Shown here piece after piece: positions 25,997 through 37,265 of a stretch of 64,000 nt of DNA (the stretch's first letter is position 1; each line of letters begins with the position of its first letter). The notes beneath the pieces were generated by a model. It had not been told where the DNA came from, ran no database searches, and was given only the letters and a program-made list of their open reading frames with translations. The translations under genes were made by a program, and so were the position numbers. Source of the stretch: Diphasiastrum complanatum (taxonomy: Eukaryota > Streptophyta > Lycopodiopsida > Lycopodiales > Lycopodiaceae). The stretch lies in the NCBI GenBank assembly GCA_029204225.1, contig CM055096.1:61484957-61548956 (forward strand). The letters run 5' to 3'.

Positions 25997-26125
25997 TGTA
26001 TTATGGAAAGTGTAAAGCAGAGGACATTCTGTCCAGTTCGGATTTCCAAAAACTTTTAGGCTCAAAAAGTTTGGAAATCCGAACCGGGCAGGATACTTTC
26101 TTTTTCCAAATGTATTGTATGAAAC
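25997..26125. repeat. Inverted repeat (foldback), arms about 30 bp, imperfect extension
   Basis: The core arms are 26030-26057 and 26064-26092: GTTCGGATTTCCAAA on the left pairs with TTTGGAAATCCGAAC on the right, with a loop near AGGCTC. Weaker pairing seems to extend outward to about 25997 and 26125. It looks like a small MITE or a hairpin-RNA locus. Confidence 0.7.
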
Positions 26126-27121
26126 GTAATGACTTTGTTCGACTAGTCTGACAATGCCACACGGCAGCCTGACGCTTGACGCCTGACACGTGCAAGTTGG
26201 AAAGTGCACCACAAATTTTTTTTAAAAACAAATGCATATTTTGCTTTTTAATCTGTTCAAAAAATAGGCAGAATAGTCACGAAGAATCCATTATGTGATA
26301 AGTAGTGATACTTGGGAGAAACAAATCTATAAAAAAGAGGCATCTCCTGTGTATTGTATCTTCTCCATTCTCCTAATAAAACTTTGCTGGTTTCACCTCT
26401 ATGATGCATTTATTCATAGAAAAAACTAACAAGTACATTGATGAGAAAGATATATGTCCCCAAAGGAAAAGTTTACCCAAATGTAAGCTCAAACAAGAGC
26501 GAAGCTTGCATTACAACTAAGAACAGTTTAGATCCCAGCATTAAAAAAAGGTGCAAAAACTATGATAATGTCAGCGGGAGTCTGCGAACTGACTACAGCA
26601 GATCAAAAAAGTGAAGAGGTGGTGAGTCGGCTAATGAAAGGAGGCAACGGACTCATATATTGTCCGAAAGCGACTGACAACAACACGTAGTGGATTAATC
26701 CAATTTGCAATGTACATGTTAACCATTCTTTTAATTAGCTAGCTAGCTGTACAAATACCCATCAACTTATCAGTTGTAAGGTTACAATGCTTGAATCTTA
26801 GATCGTCTATCCACATGATCAGTAGTTAAACATCCACAGCGTAATTGTTCTGTTCTTTCTCTCTGTTACTACAGAGTATTGTCTTAGAAAGAACGCGAAT
26901 CTATCTACATTCAGATTGTTATCATTCGCGACTAATTAATATTCGTTCCATAAATTTGAGTCGTGTATGTTCTATTCAATGCTTATTTTATTCATGTTCA
27001 AATATATTCATGCTTGTAGATAAATCATTCATAGATTAAACTATTCGTATGACTGATAGCAAATAACCTAGACGCTTTATGCTTTCGCACATAAAATCTA
27101 AATCTATAACTCAGTGAATTC

Positions 27122-27430
27122 GTGCATGGCTATGGAGTCGAGTCTTTCGATCCAATGATTGACCTTGTACACAACAACATTTGTGTCTCGATGCAGACTG
27201 CTTCCACAGGTGGAGCTCTCTATTTCCTAACCTTCATCAATGACTTCTCTCAAAGGACTGCAACCTACTATATGAAGAACAAATCCAAAGCATTCAAGTT
27301 CTTCATGCAGTTCAAGGCATCTACAGAGAACCAGACCTAGAGGAAGATCAAGGTGCTACACACAAATGGAGAGAGTACATCTCCACAGAATTCAAGGAGT
27401 TCTGCAAGTCCAACGGGATCAATGCATGCA
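27122..27430 (+). pseudogene. Ty1/copia integrase fragment
   Basis: DLVHNNICVSMQTASTGGAL and YFLTFINDFSQRTATYYMKN match the first catalytic Asp region of copia integrase. After an in-frame stop near 27340, KIKVLHTNGE continues, then after a frame change EYISTEFKEFCKSNGI, the second catalytic region. Homology breaks near 27430. Confidence 0.8.
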
Positions 27431-27459
27431 ACTGCATATATCGTATTCAGATCAGATTC

Positions 27460-27715
27460 TAGCGGATCGAATTTTGTCTTACTTGATCATAGGTATGAAG
27501 TGAGGACTGCAGCTTCAGTCATGCACCTTCACAATCAGCTGCAATCCATACGGTGGGATGGGAACCAGTTGGATCAGCATGTTGTAAAGATCAGAACAAT
27601 CTTCGCTCAACTCGTTGCATCAGGACAGGAGCACCAATATTCCGCTCGTTTCGCGTTGATACGACACGCATTGTCTTTAAACCCAACACGTGTAAGTTCC
27701 TATTCGAAGAACTCA
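27460..27715 (+). pseudogene. Copia gag-like fragment joined to integrase
   Basis: The frame contains MHLHNQLQSIRWDGNQL and DQHVVKIRTIFAQLVASGQ, resembling the middle of a copia gag capsid (UBN2-type). It lies after integrase and before protease-end sequence, which is not the normal order, so it marks a rearrangement or a second element. Confidence 0.6.
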
Positions 27716-27734
27716 TGCTAGCATATTCGAAGTA

Positions 27735-28521
27735 TATTTACTTCGATGACTCCAGTACACATCAAATCAAATTCATCTTCCAAAAAGTAATTCGACATTG
27801 CTTAAGAACGTACTTTATGTATCGAAGCTGACAAATAATTTATTTTATATCATCAAACTCACAAATCATGGTTGTAGGGCCTTGTTCAATGCAAAGCAAT
27901 GTATTATTGTGGATAAAGATCGTAATGAAATCCTCTCTGCTAACAAAGAAGGTAACTTGTACATTATGAGTCATGAATATGCACTTTCTACCAATGTGAG
28001 TACTTCAAATGCCCAGTTATGGCATCAAAGATTAGGACATTTAAACATGATATCTATCTTGTATATGCATCATAATAGTATGGTTAAGGAATTAAATCTA
28101 GTATTGTGCTCATCAAAAACAAGTCTGAGGCATAGACTGGTCAAAAACTATTTCAAGGGATTCAAGTAGTTTGCTAAGACAAAGACTGGTCAAAAACTCA
28201 AGACCCTATGCACAGATAGTGGGGGAGAGTATCTGTCAGATGAAATGTCCGACTACTTATCATCATGCGACATTAATCATCAGTTCACCACCAACTACAC
28301 CACAGCAAAATGGAGTAGCCAAAAGGAAGAACCGAACATCAATGATGCCAAATGCTCAGCTACCCAAGAATTTTTGGGGTGAAGCAATCTCAACAGCTTG
28401 CTATCTGCAAAACTATTCAACAACTAAAGCAGTCGACTCAAAGACTCCATTCGAGGCCTTTCATGGATACAAATCGAGTCTGAAGCACCACCGAGTGTTT
28501 GGTTGTCCTTGTTATGTGTAG
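27735..28521 (+). pseudogene. Ty1/copia pre-integrase and integrase fragment
   Basis: LKNVLYVSKLTNNLFYI (end of protease region) and NAQLWHQRLGHLNM (pre-integrase domain) come first. Integrase pieces follow in shifting frames: TLCTDSGGEYLSDEMSDYL (catalytic Asp region), TTPQQNGVAKRKNRT (where the catalytic Glu region is expected) and FWGEAISTACYLQN. There are several frameshifts. It belongs to a different copy from the integrase at 27122. Confidence 0.82.
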
Positions 28522-28749
28522 ATTCTATCTGACCTAAAAAAGAAGTCTGTTCCTCGAAGATAGATTTTACGACTTCAAGCAGAAGCAGCCAATGCAAGAG
28601 TTCATTCCAACGATTCCCACACCATCGACAAGCTTCGACCTACGATTATTTCGACAACAATCAAAGATACCCATGTCGCACAGCAAGGAGAATCATCATC
28701 CTGGAAGTTCACTAGATGGATGTTCATTAGACTTTTCTGAACATATAGA

Positions 28750-28930
28750 TAAAAGAAGAAATTTATGTCTATCAAACCGAAGGTTATGTCCTTCAAGGTC
28801 AAGAACACAAGGTATGCAAATTGAAGAAAGCTCTCTACGAGCTGAAGCAAGCTCCAAGAGCCTGGTTTGATAGAATCCATCGATTCTTGTTGCAGCACGA
28901 CTTCACTTCAAATTTTGCAGACTCCAATAT
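28750..28930 (+). pseudogene. Ty1/copia reverse transcriptase fragment
   Basis: IYVYQTEGYVLQGQEHKVCK and LKKALYELKQAPRAWFDRI are classic copia RT motifs. The domain is truncated before the YVDD active site. The segment 28522-28750 is the degraded integrase-RT linker. Confidence 0.85.
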
Positions 28931-29044
28931 TTAGTTTAGCTATTATACTTGGTCATAAATGTACTTCACAAATATTTGATGTACAACGACATCTGTACAA
29001 TGAGTGTATTAGTCAGTCAGGACAGATGACTCAAAGGTGTCGAA

Positions 29045-29185
29045 CCAGTAAGGTGACTTGATCGTCGAAGTAGTCGGATAAGTCGGATACTTCGGACTTT
29101 ATGGATAGAAGTAGTTGAATTTGTCGCTCGTCAAAGTAGTTGGATAAGTCGGACACTTCAGATAGAAGTAGTTGAGTCATTTGAT
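29045..29185. repeat. Imperfect tandem duplication of about 70 bp
   Basis: Two copies with the shared blocks GTCGGATAAGTCGGA, ACTTC and ATAGAAGTAGTTGA. TCGAAGTAGTYGGATAAGTC occurs in each. Confidence 0.7.
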
Positions 29186-29627
29186 GGTCGACGTTGTCGA
29201 CCGAAAACCCGAAGGTGTTGAAAAAAGTTTACTTCTTCAAAATAGTTGAAAAGAAATCGCTATCGAGAAATTGTCATATTTTTTTAAAGATTGAAAAAAT
29301 GCAAATTGTGCGACAATTAGTTCATTTTGCAAACTGTTGTGAAGACATTGTATTTCTGCAGAGTTATAGAAAATCTTGATTTGTTGAAGTCATTGAAGCT
29401 GGCCAAGTCTTCAATGATCTTCAAATTCTTGAACTTGACATTTGAATGTAAAAGAGAGAAAATGGTTACCCTTTAGTCATTATCCATGGATGAAGATCAG
29501 CCGGAAGCCCCGACATAGTCGTCTTTCGAATAGTTCGACTATCTAAATCGTGTGATTCCTGCAGGTATCAGATGAGCAGACATAGAACCAAAAGAGGTTT
29601 CATATGACCCTAGATCAATGATCATAA

Positions 29628-32600
29628 ATGTGCAGGAAGAATTTTGAAATAGAGAACAGTATTCACCAAGAAAAAAATTGTGGGCTTAATTTCCAACAAG
29701 AAGATGTGCAAATACCTCTATCAATAGATAGTCGGATCAATCATACATGCCTATATAATCAGCACATTGGCACAATTTATGTCAAATCTCGGCCTACCTC
29801 ATTGGAGGGCTCTACTGAGAATACTAAGATACATTCAAGCACAAAGCACTATGCTATGTGTTATAATGGAAATACAGAGGATGCTTTATATTAATTTTTA
29901 TTCTAAATAGGAACTTAATTCAATAATGAAAAATTTTGATTTTAAAGTTTATTTATGTTTTCATAATGATTTCATTTGCTGCAATGATAAAAAACTTAAC
30001 ATAAATGTCATAAATATACCTAGTGAGAACACTATAGAGTTTGAAGCCTATAACGAACTTAGGCAGGAATTCAATGATGTCTTTTTAGACCTTCCTATAG
30101 GTCACACGAAAGGACAGTTGATCATAAAATCGACCTTATACCTGGTTCAATTTCGATCGCACAACGTCCTTATCGAATGAGTGCATCGGAAGAGGCTAAG
30201 GTAAGTAGGCATTTACATGATTACCTGAAGAAGGAATGGGTACAACCTAGTAAGTCTGGTTGCCAAGAAGGATGAGACTATAAAGTTTTGCATCAATTAT
30301 AAGAAATTGAACAAGGTAACCATTAAGAATAGATATCCACTATTGCAGATGGATGACCTAATAGATTATCTTGGTGGTGCTAAGTACTTTACCAAGATAG
30401 ATCTAAGATCATGATACCATCAGATACGTATTATGGTAGAAGATATACCAAAAACAGGTTTTTGAACTCGCTTTGGACACTATGAATTTTCGATGTTGCC
30501 TTTTGGTCTAACCAATGCACCGACAACTTTCCAACAAATGATGAACGATTTGTTTATTCTTAGATGATATCCTAATGTTCAGTAAGACTTTGGCAGAACA
30601 TAAAGAGCATCTTAGGATTGTCCTAGACATCCTAATTAGGAAAAAGCTCTTTGCCAAAGAGTCTAAGTGTGATTTTTTTGCTAAGGAATTGTCCTACTTG
30701 GGGCATAAGATTTTCGAACGAGGAATGGAGATCGAGGCCGATCGTATCCAGAAGGTTATTGAATGGCCTATTCTTACCACAGTTTGGGAAATCAAGTCTT
30801 TCTTGGGGTTTGTAGGATTTTTCCATCGACATATTTCCCAATTTGCTCGATTGACATTTCTCATTACCCAGGCCTTGAAAGACTATAAGAAGCTAAGCTG
30901 GAGGACTAAGAGTCCACTAGTGGTGTGGACGGAGGATATGAATAATAGTTTTGAGTTACTTAAGAAAAGTGTCACTTCGGCACCAATACTAATCATTGGC
31001 GATCCTAACAAGGCTTTTGTGGTTAGGACCAATGCTAGTGATTATGTTATTGGAGTTGTTTTGATGCAGGATGGACATCATGTTGCTTATGAAAGCAAGA
31101 AACTCAATCCTGCTCAATCTAGGTATTGTATCTATGAGAAGGAACTGTTCACAATTGTTCATGCCTTGATAATTTGGCAACATTGTTTGTATGAAGCCAG
31201 ATTGGAGATTTTGATGGATCATAAAACTCTTCCAAATTTCTGTGATGCTACAGATTTAAAGGAGAGACAAGCTAGATGGGCTGTGCTGATGCAAATCTTT
31301 GAATTTTCTATACGTTATTGTAAAGGAAGTCAAAATACTCTAGCGGATGCTTTGAGTCATTTACCGGTTATTAATTAGTTATGCTTTACTATTATAGGAC
31401 CGAGGTTGTTTCAGTCTCTCCAAGGACTAGATGAGTCTGATCCTTTTTTCGGAAAGTATTGACAACAAGTACTTTTTGGGGTCAATTTAGATATGCAAGA
31501 TTCCTCGAATCAGGGTAAGACTGAAATGGATTTTGCTATTCAAAACAGGATTTTGTTTCATAAAGGCAAGGTGTGTGTACCGGAGAATGACACAGTAAGG
31601 GCCCAAATCTTGCATGAGTGTCATGATAGTCCATGCGCAGGACATCCAGGTATACAAAGAACACTTGACTTAGTTTGACGATAATTTTGGTGGCCTAAGA
31701 AGTAGAGGCCTATGTACTTAATGTGTTAAGTGCCAGTTAAATAAAGTAGAGAGGCTAAAAGCTAGTGGCCTATTACATACTCTAGATATTCCTACCGAAA
31801 AGTGGGAAAGTATATCTATGGATTGTCAGACTTCCACATAAAGGGAAAGGCCACGATTTGGTTTGGGTCATTGTTGACAGACTTACAAAGTTTGCTCGAT
31901 TTATCCCAACAAAAACTACTGTTAAAGCTCCAGAACTAGCTCAACTATTTGTTGAGTAGCCTTTTCAACTATACGGGCTGCCTTGCGATATTGTCAGTGA
32001 CCGTGACCCAAAATTCACTGGAGATTTTTGGCAAGTAGTATTTGAAAAGTTGGAAACGACTTTAAGTATGAGTTCCGTATAGATCATCCGGAATCAAACG
32101 ATCAAATGAAAAAGACCAAACAATGCAGGATATGTTGTGAGCATATGTGTGCCAACGACATTCTGATTGGAAAAATTACCTTCCACTGGTGGAATTTGCA
32201 TATAATAGTGCAAAACATTCAGGGATCGGATTCAGCCCTTTCATGCTTATGTATAGTTATCAACCTCGATCACCGATTTGTGTTGGCACGAAAAACCTTA
32301 GGATGCAAGCCACAGCTGATTTCCTTGCGGATATGCAAGAAATGTCATAGTTGGCTAAAGATAGCATAAGAAGTGCCCATGACAGGGCAAGGCACTATGT
32401 TGATCTATCTCGGAAGCACAAGGTATTCTTGGTCAACAATTGAGTGTTTTTGAGGGTTCCTAGTCACTCTATGGGGCTTGAAACCATTAAGTGTGCAAAG
32501 TTGGCGCCTAGGTATTGCGATCCTTTTAAGGTTATCCAAGTGATAAACAAGGTCACATACAAACTAGACCTCCCAGCTAACGTTGGAATTCATCTTGTAT

Positions 32601-32798
32601 TCCACGTTAGTAAGTTGAAACCCTTGTTAGGGGTTGGGAAAGCTCTCGTCCCTGTGGAAGATCTAGTAGAGTGGGAAGTTTTAGTCAGGTGGAGGGGCAA
32701 ATCAGAAGAAGAGGATATCTGGGAAAAGGAGACTGATCTCTAGAAGAATTTTCTAAATTTTGTCCTACAATGAAAATTTTAAGTTTAGGAGGAAGGAA
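29628..32798 (+). pseudogene. Ty3/gypsy element of chromovirus type, decayed pol and chromodomain
   Basis: Order on the plus strand: RT from about 30100, with stops ([49 protein letters not shown]); a deletion of roughly 30 bp next to the active site, leaving [11 protein letters not shown]; a long open frame 30575-31378 covering the RT connection and RNase H (FVVRTNASDYVIGVVL, EKELFTIVHAL, GSQNTLADALSHLPVI); integrase zinc-binding part (ILHECHDSPCAGHPG), core (CDIVSDRDPKFTGDFW), and AYNSAKHSGIGFSPF; and then the C-terminal part with [19 protein letters not shown], a partial chromodomain. PPT AGGAGGAAGGAA abuts a TGTTACAT at 32799. There are many stops, so the element is dead. Confidence 0.88.
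30575..31378 (+). CDS. Open remnant: RT connection and RNase H of the gypsy element
   Basis: 267 codons without a stop inside the decayed element at 29.6-32.8 kb. It starts just after the FLDD box. It includes YLGHKIFERGMEIEADRIQK, SFLGFVGFFHRHISQF, SAPILIIGDPNKAF and the RNase H motifs listed for the parent element. The first RNase H acidic residue is changed: TNASDYVIG where relatives have TDAS. Not expected to act alone. Confidence 0.8.
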   Translation: MFSKTLAEHKEHLRIVLDILIRKKLFAKESKCDFFAKELSYLGHKIFERGMEIEADRIQKVIEWPILTTVWEIKSFLGFVGFFHRHISQFARLTFLITQALKDYKKLSWRTKSPLVVWTEDMNNSFELLKKSVTSAPILIIGDPNKAFVVRTNASDYVIGVVLMQDGHHVAYESKKLNPAQSRYCIYEKELFTIVHALIIWQHCLYEARLEILMDHKTLPNFCDATDLKERQARWAVLMQIFEFSIRYCKGSQNTLADALSHLPVIN

Positions 32799-33916
32799 TG
32801 TTACATACTTGTGTAACTATGTTCACAGATTTCCACTGAATCTGTGAACACAGTTTCTTCTTGTTTTCTCTTCTTCGTTCGTTCTTCTATTAGTTACGGT
32901 TCCGGTCTTCTTGTTAGAACAGTTTGCAAACAAAGGTGTTTCTCATATCACAGTGTGTATTTCCCCAGTCTATCAGAGAGGAGAGACAGATTCGTTACTC
33001 AACTACATGCATAAACAAGCCATGCAACCAATCATAGCTCAGTATGGATCAGTAATCTGAATCAAGGAGCAATTTACAATCTATCTCTAAAAATCAGGGA
33101 GCAAACAATGACAAGATTAAACTACTCAGCAAGGAATAAGAAACAAGGAAACTAAATTCCTAACAGCACTCTAGCATTCCAAGAATCAAGAAACACCCAT
33201 TTCTTGATGCTTAGAATGCCCAAGAACAATCAAGAACTAGAATGTAAGAAAATATGCAAAATCTACACCACAAATCCAGCCTATTTAGTTTACTTGAATG
33301 CTGATTCCTACATTAATCCACAAACAAGAAATGAAATCTGATCCACAATTAAAAGCAATAAAGTAAGCAAGAAATCTAGTTAATCCACAAACTCAAAGGA
33401 AATCAAAGCATGCTCATAGGAATTTCACTCAAGAACATTGCCATGAACAAGGAGCTTAGCAACCATCAAGAACTTGTGGAAGATTTTTTTTATTCACTCA
33501 AGAGAACTTGACAATACATTCAAAGCTCCCTCACAAGAGAGGGGGGCCCTTAAATAAGCAAGAAGGTTGCCCATGTGGAGCCCAAGTGGCAATTCCACTA
33601 ATTTGAAAAATACAAGTGGAATTTGCCCTTCCACTAGAGGTCACCATCAAAATGTGGCTCACTCTAAATTATTTAAGGGGGGTCTACATTTATTTACAAA
33701 GCCTAGGAAGTATTACTAGCTCTTACATGGTTGTTCCTTCTCTGAGATACACCATGTAGGCTCACATAGATAATTCATTGTCATCTTAGCTAGTAATTTC
33801 TCGGCTCTCAGCTTCTTCTGCTCTCCTCCTTCTAAGACCTCCTCGGTCATGGGTGAGAGGTACTATGTGTCTTCAGCTTGGCTCGGCATCTAGGGATTCT
33901 TTGGAATCCACTAACA
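32799..33916. repeat. LTR-like block, 1118 bp, ends TGTTA...TAACA
   Basis: The plus-strand left end TGTTACATACTTG follows a purine tract (AGGAGGAAGGAA), as a 3' LTR of the plus-strand gypsy element would. The right end CCACTAACA, read on the minus strand, is TGTTAGTGG and follows a purine tract ATTAGGGGTGGATAA, as a 3' LTR of a minus-strand element would. Internal signals favour minus orientation: TTATTTAAGG (33547-33556) as a TATA box, and AATAAA near 33490. It may be one minus-strand LTR or two LTR remnants joined. Confidence 0.6.
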
Positions 33917-33929
33917 TTATCCACCCCTA

Positions 33930-36263
33930 ATCTATTGCAGAACCCACTGCAACACAAGTGATGTCGTTCCGCTCGGCACGTGAAAAAGCGTGGATCTTCG
34001 TTCGCTTTCGTAAAACCAGGTGCTTATTATCCACAAATTGTTTCTCAAAAAATGAAGGTCTCTTAATGGCCGCTACATTCCAGCCCTCTTGAGAACCTCT
34101 TGCGAGTCCTGTTCGGCTCGCCGTCATGCCGTTTGTTTTCGCTCACTCATCTTTCGCACCAGGGCTTCAAATACTTGGAAGCGGAGCTTACTTCAGAGTT
34201 TGAGTGGCCCCAAGTACTCTCTTATCTTTTCAATAAAGCCCATTTCCTGCCAGTCTTCCACCATGGTCACATATTGTGACGACGTGAAGGTCGCCCTATA
34301 GTATAGTCGGGCCATCATCTCATGGTCTTCTTCTGACTGGAGGGCTACATTGGGATTGATCTCGATTGGATCTAAGCCTCGATCCCAAAAACCATCTTGC
34401 TGCATCAGAAAGGCCATAGATCGGCAGTATTCGGCACTTTCTTGCATGCATAGGTCGGCACTCGTCTTGTATTTGTGCCCGAAATCAAGTAACTACAGCC
34501 TCAGATCATCTAGGAAGATGCTCTCTGAAATTTTCGAAATCACTGGCCAGTTCACCAATTTGACTCGTGGCTTTTCTGTCGGCCATGGATTTCTGCGTTT
34601 GAGCGGAATGTAAAAACTTCCATGCCGGTGCCTTCAGGTATTCTTGGAGCCGCTTGCTATCCTTCAGGACCTTATTACGCCATTCTGGTTGCGGTTGTAA
34701 TGCTGCAATGATCTCGACCCTGGTGGAATATTGGCTTTGATCTATTTCGTCTTTGCCTCTCCTCATGTTGGGAGGGTATTTCCTCTCGAACTTCTCTGAC
34801 TCTCTGGTATCAGCCATTTTACTCCTGGGCCTGGTAGGAGAAGCTATCCTACGCAGTTGTGGTGGCCTCACAAGGTAATCATCCAAGGCCTTTGTGCTCG
34901 AATCTTTTCCTTTGGCTCGCTCGCTTGTTGATGGCTCAGTTGCGCCCGTGTCTTGCCCGAACGAGAATCTTCTTGTTTCTGGTGGATCTGCCAAGAAGTC
35001 GTCATCACCTCCAATGTCAGTGTTAGTTTCTGGAAGGTCGGGAACGGAGTGATCTGGAGAGAGAGGGGCAAGGATGATAGGTTGGGGAGGTGGTGGGTTT
35101 AACAATTGTACGCCGCACCGGAGGAGTGGAGTTATTGAAGGAACTCGTCCCGTCGGGCCTTGTACGTGTCAACTGGACCTTTTGATGGGCCCATTATTCT
35201 GCTAGGAGGTGGTGGAGAGAGGGAAGATGAAAAAGTAGGGTAAGTTGGAATGAATGTTTCAGAAAAATTAAAAGAAGAGTAGGAGGAGGAGTTAAAAGTG
35301 GGAGGGGGATGGAAAAAAATTCTAGAAACAGCTTCGACTCTCTGACTACCTGATCCCGAGCTACCATCTGATGTTTGGGTTTGTCTGATTTCATGTTCCA
35401 TCATTCCCATCATCGTCCCGTGGTTTCTTTGATTAAGTGCCTGCTTGGGCCTTGTATGTCGTGTCCCACAATTGGTTCACCTTGTCCAAGACTTGCTGTA
35501 GGGCCTTCGTTGTGTCTTCTAGCTGCTTCTAGGACTCCAAGATGATCTTCTCTTGCTTGGGCACAATATTTTCAAAAAAAAAATTTCTCGGCTTCCCGTT
35601 CTTGGATCAGCCGCACGTACTTTTCCATCTGAATGGTTGAGGCCTGTGGGGCCTGTGGGGCATGGAATTGTATATCCTCGGGCTTAACTAGAGGGGCATC
35701 AACTGCCATTGCACCCGACGATCCGTCCCATACTTGGTCAATCTAGACCATCTAGTGCTTCAATTGCTACTGGACCTCTTCCAGAGTGGTCTTTTGCCCG
35801 ACCATCATGAATCTGATTTGCTCTGTCTCTTTTTCCTTTTCCTTGGCCAGCTTCTGTTGTTGTGCAATTTCCTGGTCCTGGTACTTGACCTTGTTCTCGA
35901 GCATCTGATGTTGGCTTACCAACCAATGCATGTGGTAGCTCACTTCGGATAGGCCGATCATTGAGCGTTTGGCTGCTTCGGAGAGCTTCTCGGGGTCAGT
36001 GAGGGTTGGGTACTGATCAGGAGTGTGCAATGGTGAAGCTAATCCAAAAAATAGACGTTGTGTTAGAACTGAAGATGGAGGTGGAGGAAGTGGATCGGCC
36101 CCTTGAGCTCCCAAGGATGTTGTTGCTTGTGGGTCTGGATGTGGGCTTTTTGCTTCTGTACCAGTGGAAGAATACTAGTGTTGACTCTTTTGGGTTGGCG
36201 TTCTGATGGTGAAGTAGCCCGGGAGCACACACGCTTGGACTTTTTTGACTCAATGGGAATGTC
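33930..36263 (-). pseudogene. Unrecognised minus-strand coding region with frameshifts (distal part)
   Basis: Continues from the ORF at 36264-37034 in three frames. Pieces: 36114-35767 (a coiled-coil-like stretch ENKVKYQDQEIAQQQKLAKE), about 35765-35420 (PLVKPEDIQFHAPQAPQ, QEREAEKFFFENIVPKQ), 35105-34506 (Pro-rich, then TRRFSFGQDTGATEPS, and PEWRNKVLKDSKRLQEYL), and 34447-34193 (IEINPNVALQSEEDHEMMAR, EDWQEMGFIEKIREYLGPLK). The codon-like texture over 2.3 kb indicates a former protein of roughly 700 or more residues. I recognise no family. It ends at a purine tract and LTR-like terminus at 33916, so it is probably part of an LTR retrotransposon. Confidence 0.55.
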
Positions 36264-37034
36264 TCATGCTTTGTCTGCAATTTGCAAGTGTTGTTGAAGC
36301 TTTGGCCCGTCCTGTTCTTGTCGGAGTGTGATATCTGTCAAGAGATAGTCGAGGACGGTTATGGGGTGCTTGTCTTTTAGACACTCATGAAGGCAGCTCG
36401 AAGCAAACTTTGCCCAATCATAGAGGTTCTGGGCATGCAGTCGTGAATCTGCCATCATGTGGAACAGGGACATGGGTACCCTTAGTACTTTTGTCCTCGA
36501 TCGTTGCGTGCATCTGGTGAGATATGCACATGCCGCTTGCAGCTGCTGATCATTGATGGCTTCCACTCTGTACCCGTCCTTATTCTTCCACTTGTCCACA
36601 GAGGGATCTATGTACTTGAAGTATGTTGTCTGCTCGATCTTCTGGAGTGTCCTCGTGACAACATTTTGTCCTAGGGGGAACCCAAAAGGTTGCAAGTCGG
36701 CTGCAACAAAAGATACGTTATAAACATAGTTCCTGATAGGGGAAACTATGAGTTGGCATGACCTTGTCGTTGCATTGTAATTGGCATATGTCATCTGTAC
36801 TAGGTACAGGCTTTGATATCTTGTCAAGACAGAGATCGGAAATTCAATTGCCTTGAATAACGACTCTGTCTGTTGGTACCAGGTTTGCATCTCTGTAAGA
36901 TCTAACTTGTACAGTTGGATGTCGAGCTTACTTGCTTCGGGATCATCAAAACTGGAACTGGGATTGGATGACATGGTGAAAAAATGGAAGGAACAGAGTT
37001 CTGAAAAAACTATGTCGGTTGAGAATTTAGACAA
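36264..37034 (-). CDS. Unrecognised protein, possibly retrotransposon gag or 3' ORF
   Basis: 256 codons open on the minus strand. A likelier start is the internal Met 21 (MSSNPSSSFDDPEASK). The protein is soluble and globular in look: WYQQTESLFKAIEFPISVL, FGFPLGQNVVTRTL, TRCTQRSRTKVLRVPMSLF, LYDWAKFASSCLHECL, HPITVLDYLLTDITLRQEQ. No zinc knuckle, protease or RT motif is seen. It lies 1.6 kb downstream, on the same strand, of a gypsy integrase end (38655), with two tandem arrays between. It could be an extra 3' ORF of that element, or the gag-like gene of a non-autonomous LTR element. Confidence 0.5.
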   Translation of the reverse strand: MSKFSTDIVFSELCSFHFFTMSSNPSSSFDDPEASKLDIQLYKLDLTEMQTWYQQTESLFKAIEFPISVLTRYQSLYLVQMTYANYNATTRSCQLIVSPIRNYVYNVSFVAADLQPFGFPLGQNVVTRTLQKIEQTTYFKYIDPSVDKWKNKDGYRVEAINDQQLQAACAYLTRCTQRSRTKVLRVPMSLFHMMADSRLHAQNLYDWAKFASSCLHECLKDKHPITVLDYLLTDITLRQEQDGPKLQQHLQIADKA

Positions 37035-37059
37035 GGTTAAGGGGCATCGGTTGAGATTT

Positions 37060-37265
37060 GGTGGACTAGTGTCGGTTGAGATTTGATGGATGGCGTCGGT
37101 TGAGATTTAAGAGATGGCTTTGGTCGAGATGTGAGACAGGCGTCGGTCGAGATGGGAGACATGGCGTCGGTCGAGATGGATGGAAGGGCGTCGGTCGAGA
37201 TTTGAGATAGGGCTCCAGGGCTCCAGTTGAGATGTGAGACAGGGCGTCGGTAGAGATTTAATGGA
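37060..37265. repeat. Tandem array A, GGCGTCGGTCGAGAT units of about 25-30 bp
   Basis: Seven or so degenerate units with the core GCGTCGGTYGAGATKTGAGA. It lies directly upstream (minus-strand sense) of the unrecognised ORF. The core YGGTYGAGATYTGA is shared with array B at 37.95-38.44 kb. Confidence 0.85.
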
